A stretch of 12,059 nucleotides of DNA from Actinomycetes bacterium (GCA_021793115.1 JAJYTJ010000114.1:1-12059), one strand, 5' to 3'; counted from the stretch's first letter, positions 1-6,059 are shown. Program-made: numbers and translations. Notes: generated from the sequence alone by a model not told the origin.

Positions 1-1423
1 CGATCACCGCGGCGATCTTGCCCGGGTCGTCGAAGCGCGCCGCGACCTGGCCGGTGAGGTACAGCCCGTGCCGGCGGGCGATCGCGTCCAGCTCGTCGAC
101 CAGCCCGCGCCCCTGCGCCTTGAGCGTGGCCGCGAGAGTCGCCACGCGCACCGACGCGGAGATGCCGTCCTTGTCGCGCACCAGCGCGGGCGCGACGCAG
201 TAGCCGAGCGCCTCCTCGTAGCCGAAGACGAGCCCGTCGGTGCGCGAGATCCACTTGAAGCCGGTGAGCGTCGAGGCGAAGCCCAGCCCGGCCGCCCCGG
301 CGATGCGCGACAGCAGCCGGGACGAGACGATCGAGCACGCGAGCGTGCCCTCCGCGGCCCGGGTGGCGGCGTCGGCGCCCAGCAGCGCGCCCACCTCGTC
401 GCCGTGCAGCTGGCGCCAGCCGCCGGTGTGGGGGTCGACCACCGCGACCGAGCAGCGGTCGGCGTCCGGGTCGAGCGCCACCACCAGGTCGGCCTCCCGC
501 TCGCGGGCGAGCGCCAGCGCGAGGTCGAGCGCGCCGGGCTCCTCCGGGTTGGGGAACGCCACCGTGGGGAAGTCGGGGTCCGGCTCGGCCTGCTGCGGCA
601 CCACCGTGACGTCGGTGAAGCCGGCCTCGGCCAGCACGCGCGTCGCGGTGGCGGCCCCCACGCCGTGCATGGGGGTCAGCACGATGCGCAGCCCCGCGGC
701 CCGGGCCCGGGCCGCGTCGTCCCGCGGCGCGAGCGCGGCGACCGCCGCGACGTAGGCGTCGACGACGTCCTCGTCGATCACGGTCCAGCCCTCGTCGGCC
801 CGGGGCGCCGCCGCCACCGACGGGACGGCCGCGATCGCCGCGGCGATGTCGGCGTCCATCGGGGGCACGATCTGGGCGCCCTGGCCGGGCCCCGTCACGG
901 CGCGGCCGCCCAGGTACACCTTGTAGCCGTTGTCCGCGGCGGGGTTGTGGGAGGCGGTCACCATGATCCCGGCGTCGGCGTCCAGGTGCCGCACCGCGAA
1001 CGCGAGCACCGGCGTGGGCAGCGCGCGCGGCAGCAGGAGCACGTCCAGGCCGGCAGCCGCGAGCACCGCCGCCGAGTCGTGCGCGAAGTCCGCCGAGCGG
1101 TGCCGCGCGTCGTACCCGACGACGACCTTCGGCGCCGCCTGGTCCGCGAGCACCTGCCGCAGGTACGCGCCGAGCCCCGCGGCGGCGCGGATGACGACGG
1201 CGCGGTTCATCCGGTTCGGGCCGCCGCCCAGCGCGCCGCGCAGCCCGGCGGTGCCGAACTGCAGCAGGCCGGCGAACCGGTCGACGAGGTCACGCCGCGC
1301 GGCGTCGTCACCACCCTGCGCGGCGGCGAGGAGCGCCGTCAGCTCGTCGGCGGTCGAGGTATCCGGATCGTCGGCGATCCAGGCCCTGACCTCATCGGGA
1401 TCCCACGCGTGCTTCCCAGTCAT
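1..1423 (-). CDS. pmmB: Phospho-sugar mutase (phosphoglucomutase/phosphomannomutase family), 3' end outside window
   Basis: A cytosolic alpha-D-phosphohexomutase that moves phosphate between C6 and C1 of glucose or mannose through a phosphoserine. 474 codons are present; family members of this long type run to roughly 550-570 residues, so the C-terminal phosphate-binding domain is cut off. Visible motifs: the catalytic loop TASHNP with Ser158, the metal-binding loop DPDADR at 318-323, and the sugar-recognition loop GYEEALGY at 401-408. An early FGTAGLRG motif is typical of the long PgcA/PmmB subgroup. The ATG at 1421-1423 gives the usual N-terminus (MTGKHAWDPDEV) and has a TAGGTT hexamer exactly 7 nt upstream, so the mRNA may be leaderless. 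The neighbouring purine nucleoside phosphorylase mirrors the M. tuberculosis deoD-pmmB pair. Whether glucose or mannose phosphate is preferred cannot be read from the sequence. Confidence 0.95.
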   Translation of the reverse strand, partial: MTGKHAWDPDEVRAWIADDPDTSTADELTALLAAAQGGDDAARRDLVDRFAGLLQFGTAGLRGALGGGPNRMNRAVVIRAAAGLGAYLRQVLADQAAPKVVVGYDARHRSADFAHDSAAVLAAAGLDVLLLPRALPTPVLAFAVRHLDADAGIMVTASHNPAADNGYKVYLGGRAVTGPGQGAQIVPPMDADIAAAIAAVPSVAAAPRADEGWTVIDEDVVDAYVAAVAALAPRDDAARARAAGLRIVLTPMHGVGAATATRVLAEAGFTDVTVVPQQAEPDPDFPTVAFPNPEEPGALDLALALAREREADLVVALDPDADRCSVAVVDPHTGGWRQLHGDEVGALLGADAATRAAEGTLACSIVSSRLLSRIAGAAGLGFASTLTGFKWISRTDGLVFGYEEALGYCVAPALVRDKDGISASVRVATLAATLKAQGRGLVDELDAIARRHGLYLTGQVAARFDDPGKIAAVI

Positions 1424-1430
1424 GGGGGTC

Positions 1431-1436
1431 AACCTA
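1431..1436 (-). promoter_or_regulatory. Candidate -10 element of the phospho-sugar mutase gene
   Basis: The minus strand reads TAGGTT, then GACCCCC (7 nt), then the ATG. A TANNNT hexamer at this distance places the transcription start on or beside the A of the start codon, as in actinobacterial leaderless mRNAs. No clear Shine-Dalgarno sequence and no good -35 hexamer is seen. Confidence 0.45.
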
Positions 1437-1636
1437 TCGATCCGGACGACCTTCGCTCGTGGGGCGCCGGGTGTGCGGCCCGGCTCCGCGCGCGCGACCC
1501 CGCGGCCGGGTGGGACCCGCGGTGGCCGCACGGTCTCGGTGCGGCCGGCGCGCGGGACGACGACCGATGGGCCGGACGAGTGACAACCCGGACGGCCGTG
1601 GGTGAAGTCCCAGGTCAATATGGGGCAAATCGGACG

Positions 1637-1650
1637 AAACCGGCTAGCGT
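1637..1650 (+). promoter_or_regulatory. Candidate -10 and possible receptor half-site upstream of the TetR gene
   Basis: TAGCGT at 1645-1650 is a reasonable actinobacterial -10 and would start a leader of about 34 nt before the ATG at 1691, which has GAAAGG as ribosome binding site about 9 nt upstream. Immediately before the -10 lies AAACCGG (1637-1643), resembling one half of the operators described for gamma-butyrolactone receptors; the second half is not obvious. The rest of the 267-bp divergent gap (1424-1690) shows only GC-rich sequence with no recognisable gene. Confidence 0.3.
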
Positions 1651-1690
1651 CGCCGACATCACGCCCCGCCCGTCCGAAAGGTCCACGGCC

Positions 1691-2377
1691 ATGGCAGCAC
1701 GTCCCTCGCGGCGCCCGCTCGGCGCCGTGCAGCGCGAGACGATCGTCGTGTCCGCCGCGTGCGCGTTCGACCGCGTCGGCTACGCCGGTGCGTCGCTCGG
1801 CCAGATCGCCGCCGCCGCCGGCACCGACCTGCGCACCCTCAAGAGCCTGTTCCCCCACAAGGAGGACCTCGCGCGCGCCGTCATCGACGAGCAGGACCGC
1901 CGCATGGTGGCCGCGCTCGACCACGCGCTGCTGCGGCACGGCCCGCTCGAGGCGCTGATCCACAGCTCCCGCGCCATCGCCGACGAGATGGTGAGCGAGC
2001 CCGTGATGCGCGCGGGCGCGCGCCTGTCGATGGAGCTCGGCGCGGTGGACCCTGGTGTCGCGGAGCACTACCGGGCATGGATCGAGCAGCTCACGGGCCT
2101 GTTCGCGCGGGCGCAGGCCACCGGCGACATCACCGATCGCCTCGACCCGGCCGACCTCGGCGCGACCGTCCAGCCGTACCTGTCCGGCGTCCACACGATG
2201 TCGGTGGTGCTGGCGGAGCGCGCGGACCTGCACGCACGACTCGTCGTCCTGTGGCGCACCGTCATCGACGCGGCCGCGCCCCTGGGTCGCCGGCTCGGGC
2301 TGCACGCCGTGACGCGCGACGCGTTCGGCGAGGTCCCGGCCGTGGCCGAGCGCCACGCGGTGGCCGGCGCCGCCTGA
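1691..2377 (+). CDS. TetR-family regulator resembling gamma-butyrolactone receptors (ArpA/ScbR type)
   Basis: A 228-residue one-component repressor candidate. An N-terminal helix-turn-helix (about residues 34-55) is followed by the TetR hallmark FPHKEDLARAVIDEQ at 54-68. Its length and the ligand-domain pattern (EPVMRAGARLSME at 103-115, YRAWIEQLTGLFARAQ at 127-142, then the segment leading to DLHARLVVLWR at 179-189) resemble the ArpA/CprB/ScbR receptors. Trp130 falls where those proteins carry the conserved ligand-pocket Trp. The recognition helix, GTDLRTLKSLF, departs from the common VTKGALYFHF pattern, so its operator may differ. The frame is open far upstream, but homology begins at the ATG at 1691, which has a purine-rich site (GAAAGG) before it. 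It ends only 9 bp from the convergent purine nucleoside phosphorylase gene. Receptor-type assignment is by eye; a general TetR regulator is the alternative. Confidence 0.85.
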   Translation: MAARPSRRPLGAVQRETIVVSAACAFDRVGYAGASLGQIAAAAGTDLRTLKSLFPHKEDLARAVIDEQDRRMVAALDHALLRHGPLEALIHSSRAIADEMVSEPVMRAGARLSMELGAVDPGVAEHYRAWIEQLTGLFARAQATGDITDRLDPADLGATVQPYLSGVHTMSVVLAERADLHARLVVLWRTVIDAAAPLGRRLGLHAVTRDAFGEVPAVAERHAVAGAA

Positions 2378-2386
2378 CGCGTGCCG

Positions 2387-3226
2387 TCAGAGGCGGCGGA
2401 TCACCTGCGCGAGGAGCGCGGAGATGCGTGGCCCGGCGGCCGCGCCCGCGGCGAGCACCTCGGCGTGCGAGAGCTTCTCGCCGGTCACACCCGCCGCGTG
2501 GTTGGTGACGAGGCTGACGCCGAGGATCTCCAGCCCGGCCTGGCGCGCGGCGATGGCCTCCACGGCCGTGGACATGCCCACCAGGTGGCCGCCCAGGCGC
2601 CGCGCCATCTCCACCTCGGCCGGCGTCTCGTACTGCGGGCCGCGGAACTGCACGTACACGCCCTCCGGCAGCGCCTCGTCGACCTCGCGCGCGAGCGCGC
2701 GCAGGCGCGACGAGTACAGGTCGGTGAGGTCGACGAACGTCGCGCCCTCGAGCGGCGAGACGCCCGTGAGGTTGATGTGGTCGCTGATGAGCACCGGCGT
2801 GCCGGGCCCCCACGAGGGGTCGATGCCGCCGCAGCCGTTGGTGAGGACGAGCGTGGCGGCGCCCGCGGCCGCTGCGGTGCGGACCCCGTGCGCCACGCGG
2901 CGAACCCCGAGCCCCTCGTAGACGTGCGTGCGCGCGCCGAGCACCAGCGCGTGCCTCGTGGTGCCGTCCGACGACTGGAAGCGCACCGAGCGCAGCGTCC
3001 CGGTGTGACCGACGACCGCGGGCGCGGAGAACCCGGGGACGTCGGTGGCGGGCAGCTCGGCGACGGTCTCGCCGAGCAGGTCGGCCGCGCCGCCCCAGCC
3101 CGAGCCGAGCACGAGCGCCACGTCGTGCCGTGCGACGCCGGTGCGCGCGGCGATGACCTGGGCGGCCGCTGCGGCGACGGCGAACGGGTCGGTGGCGGGG
3201 TCGTCGAGGTCGGGCGTCGCGGTCAT
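2387..3226 (-). CDS. punA: Purine nucleoside phosphorylase (trimeric type)
   Basis: Cytosolic enzyme that phosphorolyses purine (deoxy)nucleosides to free base and (deoxy)ribose 1-phosphate in purine salvage. The 279-residue product has the complete trimeric PNP signature: phosphate-loop GSGWGG (41-46), GHTGTL (73-78), RTHVYEG (99-105), LTNGCGG (128-134), FRGPQYETPAE (194-204), GMST before the EAIAARQ helix (217-229), and TNHAAG (241-246), whose Asn is the purine-contacting residue in the family. Its length is normal for the family. The frame is open further upstream, but that part is the iron-operon remnant read in another frame; the ATG at 3226 has TACCCT 6 nt upstream and starts the homology. 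The mycobacterial homologue is named deoD and sits beside pmmB. Confidence 0.95.
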   Translation of the reverse strand: MTATPDLDDPATDPFAVAAAAAQVIAARTGVARHDVALVLGSGWGGAADLLGETVAELPATDVPGFSAPAVVGHTGTLRSVRFQSSDGTTRHALVLGARTHVYEGLGVRRVAHGVRTAAAAGAATLVLTNGCGGIDPSWGPGTPVLISDHINLTGVSPLEGATFVDLTDLYSSRLRALAREVDEALPEGVYVQFRGPQYETPAEVEMARRLGGHLVGMSTAVEAIAARQAGLEILGVSLVTNHAAGVTGEKLSHAEVLAAGAAAGPRISALLAQVIRRL

Positions 3227-3232
3227 GTGCCG

Positions 3233-3238
3233 AGGGTA
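3233..3238 (-). promoter_or_regulatory. Candidate -10 element of punA (leaderless)
   Basis: The minus strand reads TACCCT, then CGGCAC (6 nt), then the ATG. There is no Shine-Dalgarno sequence. It lies just downstream of the efeB remnant, so punA appears to have its own promoter. Confidence 0.45.
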
Positions 3239-3264
3239 GCGGCGTGGTGGACGGGTCAGGAGAA

Positions 3265-3383
3265 CGGGGCGCGCCCCCGCCCTTGTCCCGGCCGACCACC
3301 GCCTCCTGCTCGCCCCGCGACGAGCGGTCCCACGTCTCGATGTGCATCCGGATGCGGCGCGCGACCAGGTAGGTACCGCCGGG
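3265..3383 (-). pseudogene. efeB: Internal fragment of efeB (DyP-type haem peroxidase), about 39 codons
   Basis: Read in the frame of the minus-strand ATG at 3347, this stretch encodes GGTYLVARRIRMHIETWDR followed by SSRGEQEAVVGRDKGGGAP. That is the strongly conserved mid-protein segment of EfeB/YcdB deferrochelatase peroxidases. An intact EfeB is about 400-430 residues with a Tat signal, a GXXDG motif and a proximal haem His; none of these is present. The upstream edge is fused to the efeO remnant in a different reading frame and the downstream edge stops about 40 bp before punA. It has no start of its own and is almost certainly a non-functional relic. The short length limits the evidence, but the motif is distinctive. 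Confidence 0.8.
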
Positions 3384-4236
3384 CCTCGACCGTGAACGTG
3401 GGGGCGTCGACGAGGTCGGCCAGTCGGCGGGTGGTGGCGACGAGGTCGGTGGCGGCCGCGGCGCGCTGGGCGGCCGTCAGCGGCGGGTAGGGCACCCCGC
3501 CGTTCGCGCCGGCCGCGGGCGGCCAGAGATCCTTCTCGAGCAGGTGCCACCCGGTCCATGCCTGGCCGGCGGTGAGGTCGGCCCGCCGCGCGTCGAGCCC
3601 GGCGTCGAGGTCGCCGAACGACTCGGCGAGGGGCTCGATGCGCTCGTGGTGCGCCCGTGCCGACGGCTAGCGGCCGCGCGCCCGCTCGTCGTCCCCCGCG
3701 GTGACCGCCGCGGCTGACTCCTGCGTCGCTGGCAGCAGCGCCGCCACCTGGGCCCGGACGTCGGCGACGTCGGTGGTCCGGGCGGACGTCAGGGCTGCGG
3801 CGGCGGCGCCCGTGGGAGCGGCGGTCGCGCCCGCGTCGGTGACGGTGAACGTCTCGCGCAGTCCGTCCCCGGTCATCCCGGGCTTGCAGGTGGCCAGGTA
3901 CCGGCCGGGCGGCACCTGCACCACGAGTTCTCGCGAGAGGCCCGGGCCGATGTTCTCCACCTCGGCGACCACCCGGCCGCCGTCGCCCGAGAGGAGGTAG
4001 AACTCCGTGACGTCGGTGCCCGTGTTCGACACCGCGAATGTCAGGGTGCCGGACGGCGCGCTGGCGGTCGAGAGGGTGCAGGCGTCCGCGGTGGACGTCA
4101 CCGTGACCGTCCGGCTGGCCCCGGCCGTCCTGGTCGGACCCGCCGTGCCGGGCGTGGTGTTCGAGACGCACCCGGTGAGCGCGGCGACGAGGACGAGGCC
4201 GGCGGCGGACAGGGCGGCGCGGGCGGCGCTGGGCAT
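3384..4236 (-). pseudogene. efeO: efeO iron-uptake lipoprotein, amber-interrupted and truncated at the C-terminus
   Basis: EfeO is the extracytoplasmic iron-binding partner of the EfeU permease. From the ATG at 4236 (GAGGAG site 4 nt upstream) the product has a lipoprotein signal with lipobox LTGC (Cys23). An EfeO cupredoxin domain follows at about 45-138, with the family landmarks DACTLS, TEFYLL, VENIGPG and CKPGMTGDG. The peptidase-M75/imelysin domain starts normally, but codon 190 is TAG (3667-3669). The same frame continues after it with ARAHHERIEPLAESFGDLDA, then TGWHLLEKDLW, which carries the family HxxE, and finally TRRLADLVDAPTFTVEA. At about 3384 the match ends and efeB sequence begins, so roughly the last 110 residues are missing. 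A 189-residue cupredoxin-only lipoprotein could still be made. efeU lies 124 bp upstream. Confidence 0.85.
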
Positions 4237-4333
4237 GGGTCTCCTCAGGGAGGGCGGGACGGGCGGGTGGCGCGGCGCGCGGGCACGTCGCGGCCGCTCG
4301 GTACGGCCGCGTCGGCCGGCCCGGCCGGGGTGC

Positions 4334-4379
4334 GTCAGGCGGCGGTGATGGCGGGGCGGGTCAGGCGGCGGTGACGGCG
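4334..4379. repeat. 20-bp direct repeat over the efeU stop region
   Basis: The segments 4334-4353 and 4360-4379 match at 19 of 20 positions (GTCAGGCGGCGGTGAYGGCG), offset by 26 bp. The second copy contains the efeU stop codon and its last residues (VTAA); the first lies just beyond the stop and would encode an ITAA-stop copy. It looks like a small local duplication. Confidence 0.7.
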
Positions 4380-5218
4380 CTGGGCTGCTGCCGCGCGGGC
4401 GCGACGGCCCGCGGCCGGGCCCAGGCCACGCGGACGAAGAACGTCATGACGGGCACGACGTAGGCCACCCACACGATCGCCTGGAGCCAGGTGGTCTCCG
4501 GCGAGAAGTTGAAGACGCCCTTGAGGAGCGTGCCGTACCAGCTCGTCGGCGGCACCGCATGGGAGACGTCGAAGGCGAGGCTCGTCAGGCCGGGCAGCAC
4601 GCCGGCCTCCTGCAGGTCGTGGACGCCGTAGGCGAGCACGCCGGCGGCGATGAGGACCAGGAACATCCCGGTCCAGCCGAAGAAGCGGCGCAGGTCGAGG
4701 CGGATCGATCCCTTGTAGAGCGCCCACCCGAGCGTGACGGCGACCGCCAGGCCGAGCGCGGCGCCGACCAGGGGAGCGGCGGTGCCGCGGCCCGTCGCCT
4801 GCGCGCCGGCCCACAGGAACAGCGCGGTCTCGAGGCCCTCGCGGCCCACGGCCAGGAGCGCGACGACGAGGACGGCGCGGCGGCCGGCGACGACGGCGCC
4901 GTCGAGCTCGTGCTGCAGGTCGCCCTTGAGGTGTCGCGCCGTGCGCGCCATCCAGAAGATCATCCAGGTGACGAGTCCCACCGCCGCGATGGACAGGCCG
5001 CCGCCGATCGCCTCCTGCGTCTGGAACCCGAGCCCCTGCGGCCCGAACGTCAGGAGCGCTCCGAACCCGAGCGAGACGCCGACGGCCACGGTCACGCCGG
5101 TCCACAGCGCGGGCAGCAGCTCGCGGCGGTTCAGCCGCACGAGATAGGCGACGAGGATGCCGACGACGAGGGCGGCCTCGAGGCCTTCTCGCAGGCCGAT
5201 GAGGAAGTTCGCGAGCAT
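4361..5218 (-). CDS. efeU: EfeU, high-affinity iron permease (FTR1/OFeT family)
   Basis: Integral inner-membrane permease that carries iron into the cytosol in the EfeUOB system. The 285-residue product has the two REGLE iron-channel motifs of the family (residues 10-14 in helix 1 and 126-130 in helix 4) and about seven hydrophobic segments: roughly 4-27, 36-58, 72-90, 114-136, 149-167, 183-199 and 246-264. Length and composition are normal and no lesion is visible. The ATG at 5218 has GGAG 6 nt upstream and puts REGLE where it is found in homologues. An iron box sits 13 bp upstream, so repression under iron sufficiency by a DtxR/IdeR protein is likely. Its partners efeO and efeB downstream are broken, so it may act alone or with an unlinked EfeO/EfeB. 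Confidence 0.93.
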   Translation of the reverse strand: MLANFLIGLREGLEAALVVGILVAYLVRLNRRELLPALWTGVTVAVGVSLGFGALLTFGPQGLGFQTQEAIGGGLSIAAVGLVTWMIFWMARTARHLKGDLQHELDGAVVAGRRAVLVVALLAVGREGLETALFLWAGAQATGRGTAAPLVGAALGLAVAVTLGWALYKGSIRLDLRRFFGWTGMFLVLIAAGVLAYGVHDLQEAGVLPGLTSLAFDVSHAVPPTSWYGTLLKGVFNFSPETTWLQAIVWVAYVVPVMTFFVRVAWARPRAVAPARQQPSAVTAA

Positions 5219-5230
5219 TCGGGACTCCGG

Positions 5231-5249
5231 TGAGGTGAGCCTTACCTAA
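5231..5249 (-). promoter_or_regulatory. DtxR/IdeR-type iron box upstream of efeU
   Basis: The minus strand reads TTAGGTAAGGCTCACCTCA, matching 16 of 19 positions of the consensus TTAGGTTAGGCTAACCTAA. It overlaps the likely -10 and sits 13 bp before the efeU ATG, an ideal place for repression. CTCCGG (5225-5230) and CCGGAG (5252-5257) flank it symmetrically, so a larger palindrome surrounds the operator. Confidence 0.8.
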
Positions 5250-5266
5250 CGCCGGAGACTTTACAA
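5239..5266 (-). promoter_or_regulatory. Candidate efeU promoter
   Basis: On the minus strand TTGTAA (5261-5266) and TAAGGC (5239-5244) are separated by 16 bp, and the -10 falls inside the iron box. The expected start is near 5232, leaving a leader of about 14 nt that carries the GGAG ribosome site. Confidence 0.45.
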
Positions 5267-5279
5267 CACGACTGTGTTG
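5264..5279. other. Perfect palindrome CAACAC-GACT-GTGTTG at the efeU -35
   Basis: 6-bp arms with a 4-bp centre, overlapping the proposed -35 hexamer. It is AT-richer than its surroundings and is spaced from the iron box like a second operator. I do not recognise the regulator. Confidence 0.45.
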
Positions 5280-5315
5280 CGAAAAACCCTGCTCGCTCCG
5301 TGAGACGACCGGGTG

Positions 5316-5346
5316 CGGCGGGCGCCGGCCCCGGGGAGCGCCGCCG
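5316..5346. terminator. GC-rich hairpin, possible terminator of the Nudix transcript
   Basis: The arms CGGCGGGCGC (5316-5325) and GCGCCGCCG (5338-5346) pair over 9 bp with one bulged G. It lies between the Nudix gene and the efeU promoter. No U-tract follows directly; a run of five T on the minus strand occurs about 30 bp further on. Weak. Confidence 0.3.
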
Positions 5347-5379
5347 TCCCGGGGGATGGACCCGCGACCTCACCCGTTC

Positions 5380-5567
5380 CAGTGGAAGCCGGTGGAGCCG
5401 CCTGACAGCGACACGCCGGGCAGAGGCGTCAAACGGCTCCACTGAAGGTCGGGAGGCTCCATTCGGCGGCCGGGAGGCTCCACTGAACGCCGGGAGCCTC
5501 CAACCTGGTGGCCGGGAGGCTCCACTGGGTGTCAGGAGGCTCCACTGGGTGTCAGGAGGCTCCACTG
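5380..5567. repeat. Array of 20-22 bp units with a GGAGNCTCC core, plus inverted copies
   Basis: Seven direct units start at about 5432, 5452, 5473, 5493, 5515, 5535 and 5555, with steps of 20, 21, 20, 22, 20 and 20 bp. Typical unit: GGAGGCTCCACTGGGTGTCA; the units at 5515 and 5535 are identical. Each contains a small palindrome (GGAG-N-CTCC, the first unit degenerate), repeated on the same face of the helix every two turns. Two partial copies in the opposite orientation lie at 5380-5390 and 5391-5399. The inverted copy 5391-5400 can pair with the first direct copy 5434-5443 (10 bp including one G-U), enclosing a smaller stem 5413-5417/5425-5429. The last unit runs into the Nudix gene and its boundary supplies that gene's TGA. 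The rest of 5280-5551 holds no credible gene. Confidence 0.85.
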
Positions 5568-6046
5568 GAGAGGCGGGCGAGGAGGGGTGGCCACGCGTCG
5601 GCGAAGGCCGGGTGCAGCGGCAGCGTCGTCACGTCGGCGATCGGCACCCACCGGACCTCGACGCTCTCGGCGTCGGTGACCACGGGCTCGATGTGCACCA
5701 GCTCGTCGGCCAGGACCGTCGTGTACGACCAGTCGGGGTGCGCCAGCACGTGCTCGCCGCGGATGCCCACCGCCTCGGCCGCGACCCCGGCCTCCTCGTG
5801 CGCCTCCCGCAGCGCGGCGTCGGCCGCCGTCTCGCCGGGCTGACGCGCCCCGCCGGGCAGGGCCCACGTGCCGCCCTGGTCGCTCCACCCGGCCCGGTGC
5901 TGCAGCAGCACCGCCGCGGGCGCGCCGGCCCGGCGCCGCACGACGAGCAGCCCGGCGGCGCCGACCAGGCCCCAGTGGCGCTGCCCGCACGCGCACGCCA
6001 CCCAGCCGTCGCCGGGGCCGTGGTGCAGGCGGTCGCGGGGGATCAC
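5552..6046 (-). CDS. Nudix hydrolase
   Basis: A 164-residue cytosolic hydrolase of nucleoside diphosphates linked to another moiety. The complete Nudix box G-x5-E-x7-REUXEEXGU occupies residues 66-88 (GGARQPGE, then REAHEEAGV), with Glu84 and Glu85 as likely metal ligands. The N-terminal CACGQRHWG pattern (18-26) before the GAAGLLV strand fits the actinobacterial subgroup of this kind. GTG at 6046 is the chosen start, because the conserved N-terminal segment begins soon after and TAGCGT lies 7 nt upstream. The last five residues (SSGAS) and the stop are encoded by the repeat array, so the original C-terminus may have been different. Substrate unknown; oxidised nucleotide or NDP-sugar cleavage are the usual guesses. 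Confidence 0.93.
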   Translation of the reverse strand: MIPRDRLHHGPGDGWVACACGQRHWGLVGAAGLLVVRRRAGAPAAVLLQHRAGWSDQGGTWALPGGARQPGETAADAALREAHEEAGVAAEAVGIRGEHVLAHPDWSYTTVLADELVHIEPVVTDAESVEVRWVPIADVTTLPLHPAFADAWPPLLARLSSGAS

Positions 6047-6053
6047 GTTCCTG

Positions 6054-6059
6054 ACGCTA
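6054..6059 (-). promoter_or_regulatory. Candidate -10 element of the Nudix gene (leaderless)
   Basis: The minus strand reads TAGCGT, then CAGGAAC (7 nt), then the GTG. The AGGA in the spacer is too close to the start to be a normal ribosome site, which favours leaderless initiation. Confidence 0.45.

Noticed and set aside
68..1690. Upstream extension of the TetR frame to position 68
   Set aside because: It is antisense to the phospho-sugar mutase; homology to TetR proteins begins only at the ATG at 1691.
3256..3495. A separate 79-residue gene on the minus strand
   Set aside because: Its first part continues the efeO imelysin domain in the same frame after the amber codon, and its last part is efeB sequence read out of frame.
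3227..4171. N-terminal extension of purine nucleoside phosphorylase
   Set aside because: The extension overlaps the efeO and efeB remnants in another frame, lacks family similarity, and PNP homology begins at the ATG at 3226.
5242..5565. A 107-residue protein encoded through the repeat array (minus strand)
   Set aside because: Its sequence is just repeats of the 20-bp unit followed by Arg-rich shadow, and it crosses the efeU promoter and iron box.
5432..5567. CRISPR array
   Set aside because: The period is only 20-22 bp, there is no room for spacers, units differ by small changes and no cas gene is present.
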